Shown here one piece after another: positions 1 through 5,994 of a DNA stretch of 5,994 nt; position 1 is the first letter of the stretch, and each line of letters starts with the position of its first letter. The translations under genes and the position numbers were made by a program. The stretch spans positions 6,230-12,223 of the forward strand of contig JAPLPA010000237.1 of NCBI GenBank assembly GCA_026400415.1, in the 5' to 3' direction. Source of the DNA: Afipia sp. Its GTDB lineage: Bacteria > Pseudomonadota > Alphaproteobacteria > Rhizobiales > Xanthobacteraceae. The notes under the pieces were generated by a model. It saw nothing but the letters and a program-made list of their open reading frames with translations, had not been told where the DNA came from and did not search any database.

Positions 1-352
1 CCCGCAGTGCGCGCTCGAGCAGTGGACGTGAATAATCCTTCTCGATCTTAACGCGACCCTGATCGACCAGATGCATGTAGTTCACGCCCGATGGGCAAGT
101 CGTCATGCAGGCGAGACATGATAGGCAACGGTCGATGTGCTTAACGACTTCCTTTGTCGGCACACGGTCGTTCTCAAGCATGTCCTTGATGAGATAGATG
201 CGGCCACGAGGACTATCGAGTTCATCGCCAAGCAAGACATAGGTCGGACAGGTCGCAGTGCAAAAGCCACAATGGACACAGGCGCGCAAAATCTTGTCCG
301 CCTCGCGAATGTCCGGGTTGGCCAGTTGCGCCAGCGAAAACTCCGTCTTCAT
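1..352 (-). CDS. glcF: Glycolate oxidase iron-sulfur subunit GlcF, N-terminal part (3' end beyond window)
   Basis: GlcF carries the Fe-S clusters of glycolate oxidase and passes electrons from the FAD subunits towards the quinone pool at the inner membrane. Reading the minus strand from the ATG at 352-350 gives 117 residues open to the window edge. They contain two ferredoxin-type 4Fe-4S motifs: CVHCGFCTATCP at residues 25-36 and CLSCLACMTTCP at 76-87. Between them lies the LDSPRGRIYLIK segment (45-56), typical of GlcF and related subunits. Family members run to roughly 400-450 residues, so the C-terminal cysteine-rich (CCG-type) domains lie outside the window. The start overlaps the glcE stop as ATGA, implying translational coupling; a weak GGATGG lies 7 nt upstream, inside the end of glcE. 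Related Fe-S subunits such as LutA/LldE or GlpC are less likely given the glcD and glcE neighbours. Confidence 0.95.
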   Translation of the reverse strand, partial: MKTEFSLAQLANPDIREADKILRACVHCGFCTATCPTYVLLGDELDSPRGRIYLIKDMLENDRVPTKEVVKHIDRCLSCLACMTTCPSGVNYMHLVDQGRVKIEKDYSRPLLERALR

Positions 353-1581
353 GCTTTTACCATCCGGCCGCGATTGAGAATATTTTTGGGGTCGAAGCTT
401 TCCTTGACACGTTGACCCAGCGCCGCAACCCCCGCGCGCTGAGGGTGAAATACATCGACAACGCTGCGCACCTGATCGGTCGCGCGTATAAGCGTGGCGT
501 GACCTTCAATGTCTTTGAGGCGTTCGCGCAACATCGACGCATGCGCATCGGGTGCGGGAGGGAGTGCTGCCCAGATCAAGCCGCCACCCCAGTCGTAGTT
601 TACCTCGCCACCGGTATCGCGCGATAACGCCTGACCGAAAGCCCCACCGGCTGCCGGAGGGCATACGATCCGCCACACCGGCCATGAGCCGAGAGGCCCG
701 GTTGAGGCAAAGATCGCAACATCGCGAATGGCAGCCCAGATGCCGGCGGATTGATCACCCTCAATCATGCTCACTTGTCCAAAGGACGATAGTTTACCGC
801 TCAGGGATTTGGCCCGATCGAGCACGGATGCGCCAATGCCTTCGAGCCGGATCAATGTCACGCCGCCTTCTGGTGAACCAATATTCTTCAGGGCATCGAC
901 CGCGCCTCGATGTCGAGAGGCAGGAAGGTGTGATGCGGCTGAAACGTCGAACGAGGATCCGAGTGCAGCAATCATTGCGCGGCCAGCCATAACTTCATCA
1001 AGTCCAAGCAGAACCAGGGTTCGTTCGCTTTCAGCCTTCGGCATCACTTTCAAAGTCATCTCGGTCATGACCGACAGCGTTCCCCACGAGCCGGCTAACA
1101 ATTTGCAAAGATCGTAGCCGGTGACATTCTTCACCACGCGTCCACCAGCCTTAAATGAATCTCCAAACCCCGAAACGCCGTTGAAACCGAGAAGGTGATC
1201 GCGCGCTCCACCCGCTTTGATACGCCGTGGCCCTGCAAGTCCCGCAGACACAGCGCCGCCAATAGTGCCAGCGCCACGCGGAGTTCCCAGCAGCAGCGAG
1301 GTATCCATCGGATCGAAGGCAAATTGCTGGTTTTTCGAATCGATCAGCGACAGTACGTCCGCCATTGGCGCGCCAGCCTGCACCGTCAGCACCAGTTCGT
1401 TCGGTTCGTAAAGCGTCACGGCGTTGAGCGCAGATAAATCAAGCAACGCATTGGTCGCCATCGGCTGACCGATCGCGCGCTTGGTGCCGTGGCCGACAAT
1501 TTCCAGCGGCTGCTCGGCGGCGATCGCGTCGCGCACCGCCAGCTCAACGTCTTTCGCATCACGTACTTTGAGTGTGTCCAC
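349..1581 (-). CDS. glcE: Glycolate oxidase FAD-binding subunit GlcE
   Basis: GlcE is the second flavoprotein-like subunit of glycolate oxidase and acts with GlcD and GlcF in oxidising glycolate to glyoxylate. The 410-residue product has a PCMH-type FAD-binding fold. Visible features are an IVGHGTK loop (28-34), the TPRGAGTIGGAVSAGLAGPRR stretch (100-120) and the highly characteristic GlcE segment GGRVVKNVTGYDLCKLLAGS (146-165), followed by WGTLSVMTEMTLKV. It ends with FDPKNILNRGRM (397-408), the usual VAO-family C-terminus. It lacks the HAGDGNLHP motif of GlcD, as expected for GlcE. The start codon is GTG (1581-1579), supported by GGAAG at 1591-1587, about 5 nt upstream; the first internal ATG (residue 41) would remove part of the FAD domain. 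It begins 12 nt after glcD and overlaps glcF by 4 nt (ATGA). Confidence 0.94.
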   Translation of the reverse strand: MDTLKVRDAKDVELAVRDAIAAEQPLEIVGHGTKRAIGQPMATNALLDLSALNAVTLYEPNELVLTVQAGAPMADVLSLIDSKNQQFAFDPMDTSLLLGTPRGAGTIGGAVSAGLAGPRRIKAGGARDHLLGFNGVSGFGDSFKAGGRVVKNVTGYDLCKLLAGSWGTLSVMTEMTLKVMPKAESERTLVLLGLDEVMAGRAMIAALGSSFDVSAASHLPASRHRGAVDALKNIGSPEGGVTLIRLEGIGASVLDRAKSLSGKLSSFGQVSMIEGDQSAGIWAAIRDVAIFASTGPLGSWPVWRIVCPPAAGGAFGQALSRDTGGEVNYDWGGGLIWAALPPAPDAHASMLRERLKDIEGHATLIRATDQVRSVVDVFHPQRAGVAALGQRVKESFDPKNILNRGRMVKA

Positions 1582-1586
1582 GACGT

Positions 1587-1591
1587 CTTCC
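1587..1591 (-). promoter_or_regulatory. Ribosome binding site deciding the GTG start of glcE
   Basis: GGAAG on the minus strand lies 5 nt before the GTG at 1581, within the 12-nt glcD-glcE gap. No ATG lies in frame near the N-terminus, so this site supports the GTG as the true start. Confidence 0.5.
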
Positions 1592-1593
1592 GA

Positions 1594-3087
1594 TCAAAAA
1601 CGCGGAATGTCGGGAAAGGCGAGCTTGCCGTGGTGAACATGGACCCGGCCCAACTCGGCACACCGATGAAGCGTCGGAAACACTTTCCCAGGATTGAGCA
1701 AGCCCTGCGTATCGAATGCACATTTCAAGCGCTGCTGCTGCGCAAGATCAATGTCGCTGAACATCTCCGGCATCAAGTCGCGTTTCTCGACGCCGACGCC
1801 GTGCTCGCCCGTCAGCACGCCGCCCATCTCGACGCACGCTCTTAGAATATCTGCGCCGAAGGCTTCGGCCTTGTCCATCTCCTCGGGGATATTTGCATCA
1901 TAAAGAATAAGCGGATGCAGATTGCCGTCTCCGGCGTGGAACACGTTGGCGACGCGCAATCCATATTTTTCCGAAAGATCGCGAATGCGGGCCAGCACCG
2001 CCGGCAGTTTACCGCGCGGAATGGTGCCGTCCATGCAAAGGTAATCCGGCGACATGCGCCCAACTGCGGGAAACGCAGCCTTGCGGCCCGCCCAGAACAG
2101 CAACCGCTCCTGCTCGGAGTTCGAAATCTGCAACGTCGTCGATCCGCAGGTGCGCGCAATCTTTTCCACACGCGCGATCAGCTCATCGACTTCGACGCTT
2201 GGACCGTCGAGTTCGATAATCAATAGCGCCTCGACATCGAGTGGATAGCCCGCATGGACAAACGCTTCAGCGGCGTGGATGGCATTTTTGTCCATCATCT
2301 CCATGCCGCCGGGAATGATGCCCGCGCCGATGATATCGGCAACACACTGTCCTGCCGCTTCGATCTCTGCGAAGCCGACCATCAGCGCCCGCGCCGTCTC
2401 CGGCTTTTTCAAGATGCGCACCGTCACTTCTGTCACCACCCCTAACAAACCTTCGGAGCCGGTGATGATTCCCATCACGTCGTAGCCATCGGTTTCAGGT
2501 GCCTTGCCGCCGATACGCAGGATTTCACCCGTGATCAGGACAAACTCGCAGCCGAGTACGTTGTTTGTGGTCATTCCGTATTTAAGACTGTGAACCCCGC
2601 CGGAATTCTCCGCAATGTTCCCGCCGATCGAACAGGCGATCTGCGACGATGGGTCCGGCGCGTAGTAAAATCCTTCGTGCGCAACCGCCTGACTGATGGC
2701 AAGATTAGTGACGCCCGGCTCAACGACGGCAACCCGATTGTCGAAGTCGATTTCACGGACTCGCTTGAATTTGCCAAGACCGAGCAGGACGCCATCCTTG
2801 AGTGGTAGCGCGCCGCCTGACAGCGAAGTCCCCGACCCACGCGGAACGACCTTGATGCCGTTGTCGTGGCAATATTTCAAAACTCGCGAGACCTGCTCGG
2901 TGGTGTCCGGCAAAACCACGACCATCGGCGGCTGGCGATAGGCGGTCAACGCGTCCGATTCATATGGCTGCATTTCTCGTTCGCTGGAAATGACCCCCTC
3001 GCCCGGCACGATCTTGCTCAATGCAGCAATAATTTCATCGCGACGATCTAATGTCGTCTGATCCGCTTCCGGCATCATGATGGTCAT
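1594..3087 (-). CDS. glcD: Glycolate oxidase FAD-linked catalytic subunit GlcD
   Basis: GlcD is the catalytic flavoprotein of glycolate oxidase, converting glycolate (often also D-lactate) to glyoxylate. This feeds glyoxylate metabolism and salvage of phosphoglycolate-derived carbon. The 497-residue product matches the usual length (E. coli GlcD is about 499). The N-terminal PCMH FAD domain shows VPRGSGTSLSGGALPL (81-96) and PDPSSQIACSIGGNIAENSG (145-164), then GITGSEGLLGVVTEVTVRI-like sequence (206-225). The C-terminal FAD-oxidase domain has NVFHAGDGNLHPLI (381-394), the conserved metal/substrate-site histidine motif, then GEHGVGVEKR (427-436) and LLNPGKVFP (463-471). The ATG at 3087 is preceded by CTGGAGA (3100-3094), a good Shine-Dalgarno site. 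The gene lies 26 nt after the tetR stop and 12 nt before glcE. A stand-alone D-lactate dehydrogenase would look similar, but glcE and glcF next door favour glycolate oxidase. Confidence 0.95.
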   Translation of the reverse strand: MTIMMPEADQTTLDRRDEIIAALSKIVPGEGVISSEREMQPYESDALTAYRQPPMVVVLPDTTEQVSRVLKYCHDNGIKVVPRGSGTSLSGGALPLKDGVLLGLGKFKRVREIDFDNRVAVVEPGVTNLAISQAVAHEGFYYAPDPSSQIACSIGGNIAENSGGVHSLKYGMTTNNVLGCEFVLITGEILRIGGKAPETDGYDVMGIITGSEGLLGVVTEVTVRILKKPETARALMVGFAEIEAAGQCVADIIGAGIIPGGMEMMDKNAIHAAEAFVHAGYPLDVEALLIIELDGPSVEVDELIARVEKIARTCGSTTLQISNSEQERLLFWAGRKAAFPAVGRMSPDYLCMDGTIPRGKLPAVLARIRDLSEKYGLRVANVFHAGDGNLHPLILYDANIPEEMDKAEAFGADILRACVEMGGVLTGEHGVGVEKRDLMPEMFSDIDLAQQQRLKCAFDTQGLLNPGKVFPTLHRCAELGRVHVHHGKLAFPDIPRF

Positions 3088-3093
3088 TGCAAT

Positions 3094-3100
3094 TCTCCAG
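3094..3100 (-). promoter_or_regulatory. Ribosome binding site of glcD
   Basis: CTGGAGA on the minus strand lies 6 nt before the glcD ATG (3087), in the 26-nt gap after the tetR stop. The gap is too short to hold an obvious separate promoter, which supports co-transcription with the upstream regulator. Confidence 0.6.
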
Positions 3101-3113
3101 AGCGCGTCTCGTC

Positions 3114-3806
3114 TCAGCCGGCGAGCGCGCTCATTTCCCGCTTCGCCGGAAGGGCCGGCATCACCGCCTGGACCACGAGGCCACGGGCGCGGGCATCGAG
3201 GACGCCGACAGCTCGCAGTGCGAATAGCGTGATTGTCTGCACGGCATCGCGCAGCTTGGCCGGATCGTCAAGGTCGGCCGGTGCCAACGGCCCGACGAGC
3301 GATTCATGCAACGCGCCGATCAGAGCGGTTGCTGCCAGCGCTGTATCCTGCGTCGGCAAGTGTCCGGCACGCATTGCGGCATCGATGCGCAATTCCATTT
3401 CGGCGGCGATCTCCCGGCGGCTAGCCATCCGCGATTCTGTGACATCGACGTCGACTGGCTCAGCCAGAATACCCCATGCCAGTTTTCGGTTTGACACCAC
3501 GTGCACGGCGACCGTGGTGACGGCAGCAGCCAATGCGGAAGACGGTCCGGGCGCGGCATCTGCGGCACGGCGGATCGCCGACAATTCCGCGCGCGATACA
3601 TCGGCTATCAATTCGGAAATCAAATCAGCTTTGGATGGGAAATAGCGATAGACCGTGCCGGCAGCGACGTTGGCGCGCGTGGCGACCGGCGCAATTTGAA
3701 CCGCTGCCATTCCACCGTCCGCTGCGGCGTCACGCGCAGCATTAAGAATAGCATTGCGGCGCGCGGCGAGCCGCTTCACGACCTGATGAGTTCGCCTGTA
3801 AACCAT
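3114..3806 (-). CDS. TetR/AcrR-family transcriptional regulator, probable glc operon repressor
   Basis: This is a DNA-binding repressor of the TetR family. With the ATG at 3806 it has 230 residues, a typical size. The N-terminal helix-turn-helix spans about residues 16-62 and includes the signature AGTVYRYFPSKADLISELI (49-67), where recognition helix and YFPSK turn are near consensus. The rest is alanine-rich and helical, consistent with a divergent ligand-binding and dimerisation domain whose effector cannot be read from sequence. The frame stays open upstream to another ATG at 3860 (248 residues), but the extra 18 residues do not resemble a TetR N-terminus. For the 3806 start, GGGAGA (3824-3819) is present, though its 12-nt spacing is long. 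It is followed 26 nt later by glcD on the same strand, so control of glcDEF and of its own promoter is a reasonable inference. Many characterised glc regulators are GntR-type (GlcC), so the inducer here is open. Confidence 0.88.
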   Translation of the reverse strand: MVYRRTHQVVKRLAARRNAILNAARDAAADGGMAAVQIAPVATRANVAAGTVYRYFPSKADLISELIADVSRAELSAIRRAADAAPGPSSALAAAVTTVAVHVVSNRKLAWGILAEPVDVDVTESRMASRREIAAEMELRIDAAMRAGHLPTQDTALAATALIGALHESLVGPLAPADLDDPAKLRDAVQTITLFALRAVGVLDARARGLVVQAVMPALPAKREMSALAG

Positions 3807-3905
3807 TGACGAGATTTGTCTCCCTGAAAGAACTGAACAACAATTCAAAACAGGAAACAAGTTCTTTGGTACGCAGAGATAAAAATTCGCAGCGCAACAA
3901 AATAC
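3807..3905 (-). promoter_or_regulatory. Intergenic region, likely promoter/operator of the tetR-glcDEF unit
   Basis: This 99-bp gap is the only sizeable non-coding stretch in the window and is clearly AT-richer (about 39% GC over 3811-3900) than its neighbours. It lies between the stop of the GT87 gene and the tetR start, so any promoter for tetR-glcDEF should be here or in the end of the GT87 gene. I see only weak -35/-10 candidates: TTGTTT at 3861-3856, with a poor TTCAGT 17 nt downstream. I see no strong GC-rich hairpin plus T-run that would end the GT87 transcript. Small symmetric elements within it are listed separately. Confidence 0.4.
3827..3867. repeat. 8-bp inverted repeat upstream of tetR (possible operator)
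   Basis: AAAGAACT (3827-3834) and AGTTCTTT (3860-3867) are perfect reverse complements separated by 25 bp, with centres about 33 bp apart, roughly three helical turns. Between them, starting on the last base of the left arm, is a smaller imperfect palindrome at 3834-3847 (TGAA, six bases, TTCA). The position just before tetR fits an autoregulatory operator. In AT-rich DNA such repeats can arise by chance, and TetR operators are usually more compact. Confidence 0.3.
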
Positions 3906-5138
3906 TTACACGCGTGAAGCATTCGGCCCAAACGATTCGCGATCTTGGTTCCATGAGTCATTTGCGCGGCGAGCGATCAGCCACGCAACGATGAGTGCCG
4001 CCATGAACCCAACCGGCGCGACAACGAATTGAAACGAAACCAGCAATGCAGTCGCAACCCCTAGTGCGGACAATTCATGTTTTCGGAATCCATCCGCAAG
4101 ACCCATGCGAATTATCAGCGCCATTGGAATGGCCAGAACCACCATGTCGTAGAGATAGAGATACGGCGTCGCTAGCAATGTTCCAGTCGCCAATGCGGCA
4201 GCCTTGATCTCGAATGGCACACGCCTTCGCCACAGCATAAACAGCGCTACGGCAACGACGCCGGTGACACTCCATTGCAGAGCCCACGCAAGTTGATCGC
4301 TGCCGCCGAGAAAACGCGTCAAAGATAGCGCGCTTTGCATCTTACCGAACTCGGCAAACCCGTCGGACAAGAATGCCTGCGAGGCACGCGGTAACCAGTG
4401 CAAGAAAGCCACCCAGGTTTCGGTGCCGAAGACCAACCAAGAAACTGCCGCCACTAGAATCGCTGTAACGGCTGCTGAAAAGAATGTACGCCAATAGCCG
4501 CCCGCGATCAGCACGAGCGGAAAAAGCAATCCGTATTGCGGCTTGTAGGTCAACAGGCCAAGGCAAATGCCAGCAAGAACCGGCCGCTTCGGCATCAGGT
4601 ATAAAGTACCGCCGATCAGCGAGGCGGTGAGAAACCCGTTCTGCCCGATCATCACGTTGACCAACGCCACAGGAAACGCGCATGCGATCACCCATCCTAC
4701 CCGATGATCCGTCAACGCGCGGATCGTCAGCAGATAGGGAATGAAACTCATTGCCATCCAGCCGACGAAAGCCATCGTGTAAGGCAACTTCGCCAGAAAT
4801 GCCGCGATAAAAAGAAACGGCGGCGGATAGTGCCAGCCGAAATAGCCGTCGAAATTCTGGCCGAGGACGATCTCTTGCACACGCTTATGCGCGTCCCAAT
4901 CGTAGGCGGCGGCAGGATGGCCATCGAGCGCGAGTTTTCCCGCAGCATAAACATTGGCGAAGTCGGTCGGGATTCCAAGCCCTGCGGTATCGAGGACCCA
5001 CTGACCGGACACCGCTGAAACAATAAGCGAGAAAGCGTTCATCACGCACAGTGCGAGACAAACCGAAACGAGGATTTGTGGAATGTCAGGTGGCGCGCCG
5101 CTATGGGAAGTCGGCGTCATGGTCATCGCTGTTCGCAT
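3906..5138 (-). CDS. GT87 (DUF2029)-type polytopic membrane glycosyltransferase, copy A
   Basis: This 410-residue integral membrane protein resembles the GT87/DUF2029 family of GT-C glycosyltransferases, whose best-known member is mycobacterial PimE. Family members transfer a sugar from a polyprenyl-phosphate donor on the outer face of the membrane. A first hydrophobic segment lies at about 21-45. It is followed by TDFANVYAAGKLALDG (58-73), whose Asp59 sits where the family's proposed catalytic aspartate falls, and by GWHYPPPFLF (101-110). Further hydrophobic segments lie at about 110-137, 148-181, 186-213, 218-237, 288-303, 315-347 and 356-389. YKPQYGLLFPL (198-208) and LLATPYLYLYD (321-331) are conserved between the two copies here. 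The end is a short polar tail. Its ATG shares one base with the upstream stop (TGATG) and has no clear Shine-Dalgarno site, suggesting translational coupling; the ATG at residue 5 is an alternative. Donor and acceptor are unknown. Confidence 0.78.
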   Translation of the reverse strand: MRTAMTMTPTSHSGAPPDIPQILVSVCLALCVMNAFSLIVSAVSGQWVLDTAGLGIPTDFANVYAAGKLALDGHPAAAYDWDAHKRVQEIVLGQNFDGYFGWHYPPPFLFIAAFLAKLPYTMAFVGWMAMSFIPYLLTIRALTDHRVGWVIACAFPVALVNVMIGQNGFLTASLIGGTLYLMPKRPVLAGICLGLLTYKPQYGLLFPLVLIAGGYWRTFFSAAVTAILVAAVSWLVFGTETWVAFLHWLPRASQAFLSDGFAEFGKMQSALSLTRFLGGSDQLAWALQWSVTGVVAVALFMLWRRRVPFEIKAAALATGTLLATPYLYLYDMVVLAIPMALIIRMGLADGFRKHELSALGVATALLVSFQFVVAPVGFMAALIVAWLIARRANDSWNQDRESFGPNASRV

Positions 5139-5994
5139 CAGGTTTGCAACTGCGGAAGCTTTTGTGGCGCGGCTTGCTCGTTGGTTTCTACCACTCCGAA
5201 AAGGCCCGCGCGCCCTGCGACCATCGCGGCCATAATAAGGGTCGCGGCGAAGCCGGTCGGCGCCCCGACAACTGGGTAGATAAAGAGCAGCGCCAGAATA
5301 ATTCCAAGCGCCGGCAGCTCATAGTTGCGGAAACCGCTCTTGAGGCCGACGCGGATCATCAGCGCCACCGGAATCGCCAGAACCATCACATCGTAAAGAA
5401 ACAGATATGGCGTTGCGAGCAGCGTACCTGTCGCAAGACCTGCTGCCTTGATCGAATAGCGCACACGGCTGCGCCACAGCGCAACGAGTGCGCAGGCGAC
5501 CAGCGCCGTCATGGTCCACTGGCAGATCCAGGCGAAGTGTTCAGTGCCATCAAAGAAGCGCACGGTCGCAAAGATGCTCTGCATCTTGCCCCACGGCGCA
5601 CGGCCCTCGGACAAAAATGCTTGCGACGCCATCGGCAGCCAATTCCACCACGCCAACCAGGCTTCAGTACCGAACACAGCCAAAGACGCTATCGACATCA
5701 GCGCAGCGACGGCGCCAGCGGTGACGAAAACTGCCCATTGCCGAGCGACGACCAACACCAGCGGAAACAGCAACCCGTATTGCGGCTTGTAGCTCAGAAG
5801 GCCGAGACAAATTCCTGAGAGCACGGGACGGATCGGCAACAGATAAAGTGTACCGCCGACGAGTGCAGCAGTCAGAAACCCATTCTGCCCAATGAGCGTG
5901 TTGACGAGCACCACCGGGAAAGCCGCAGCCAGCAGCCATCCAAAAGGCCGGCCGACCAATCCACGCATGACAAGCGCGAACGGCACGAAGCTGA
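5138..5994 (-). CDS. GT87 (DUF2029)-type membrane glycosyltransferase, copy B, C-terminal part (5' end beyond window)
   Basis: This is the closely related neighbour of copy A, open to the window edge. 284 residues are visible, and alignment with copy A suggests about 130 N-terminal residues, including the catalytic-Asp loop and YPPPF motif, lie outside. The frame continues upstream through Ser-Phe before the GTG at 5986, so that codon is internal (Val), not the start. Against copy A, the segment from GQNGFLTAALVGG to GLLFPLVL has 40 of 46 residues identical, and the IKAAGLATGT to IRVGL segment has 30 of 37. Between and after these blocks the copies diverge. It is hydrophobic throughout, with several membrane segments, and ends in a polar tail (VETNEQAAPQKLPQLQT). 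The stop overlaps the copy A start by one base, so the pair is almost certainly co-transcribed. Presumed role as copy A: sugar transfer from a lipid carrier; specificity unknown. Confidence 0.77.
   Translation of the reverse strand, partial: SFVPFALVMRGLVGRPFGWLLAAAFPVVLVNTLIGQNGFLTAALVGGTLYLLPIRPVLSGICLGLLSYKPQYGLLFPLVLVVARQWAVFVTAGAVAALMSIASLAVFGTEAWLAWWNWLPMASQAFLSEGRAPWGKMQSIFATVRFFDGTEHFAWICQWTMTALVACALVALWRSRVRYSIKAAGLATGTLLATPYLFLYDVMVLAIPVALMIRVGLKSGFRNYELPALGIILALLFIYPVVGAPTGFAATLIMAAMVAGRAGLFGVVETNEQAAPQKLPQLQT

Noticed and set aside
137..415. 92-residue plus-strand open frame at the left edge
   Set aside because: The minus strand here encodes GlcF with two perfect 4Fe-4S motifs, so the plus-strand frame is a shadow.
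552..992. 146-residue plus-strand open frame opposite glcE
   Set aside because: It is Arg-rich with no domain and fully antisense to glcE, which has clear family motifs.
1489..1845. 118-residue plus-strand open frame across the glcD-glcE junction
   Set aside because: It is antisense to two well-supported genes and has no recognisable motif.
3229..3645. 138-residue plus-strand open frame opposite tetR
   Set aside because: It is Ala/Ser-rich, antisense to a convincing TetR protein, and has no motif. It is a shadow of GC-rich codon use.
3868..3908. Possible terminator after the GT87 gene
   Set aside because: There is an A-run on the plus strand (3881-3885) but no stable GC-rich stem followed by a T-run in the direction of transcription.
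5051..5818. 255-residue open frame on the plus strand
   Set aside because: It lies antisense to the copy B glycosyltransferase and runs into copy A. Its product is a polar, Arg/Gln/His-rich string with no recognisable domain, while the opposite strand encodes a clearly conserved paralogue.

Overview
The window looks like chromosomal DNA from an alphaproteobacterium, most likely a Rhizobiales/Bradyrhizobiaceae-type organism. This rests on moderately high GC, tightly packed genes, the character of the GlcDEF proteins, and paired GT87 (DUF2029) membrane proteins of the kind seen in that group. The assignment is an inference from protein style, not a database match. Every gene I can support lies on the minus strand, so transcription runs from high to low coordinates.

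In transcription order: (1) the C-terminal two thirds of a GT87-type polytopic membrane glycosyltransferase, cut by the window edge at 5994; (2) a full-length close paralogue (3906-5138), joined to the first by a TGATG stop/start overlap; (3) a 99-bp AT-rich gap (3807-3905, about 39% GC) with small inverted repeats, the only sizeable intergenic space; (4) a TetR/AcrR-family repressor (3114-3806); (5) glcD (1594-3087); (6) glcE (349-1581, GTG start); (7) the N-terminal 117 residues of glcF (1-352), cut by the other edge. No gap exceeds 300 bases.

GlcD, GlcE and GlcF together form glycolate oxidase (glycolate dehydrogenase), which oxidises glycolate to glyoxylate and passes electrons through FAD and Fe-S clusters towards the respiratory chain. 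The regulator gene sits 26 bp upstream of glcD on the same strand. This suggests a tetR-glcDEF operon controlled by its own repressor from the 3807-3905 gap. The two GT87 proteins are probably a separate transcription unit acting on lipid-linked sugars at the membrane. Nothing ties them functionally to glycolate.

I found no RNA genes, mobile elements, CRISPR arrays or convincing terminators. The window is mostly ordinary. The points worth a second look are the TetR regulator in front of glcDEF, the possible operator in the gap, and the tandem GT87 pair.
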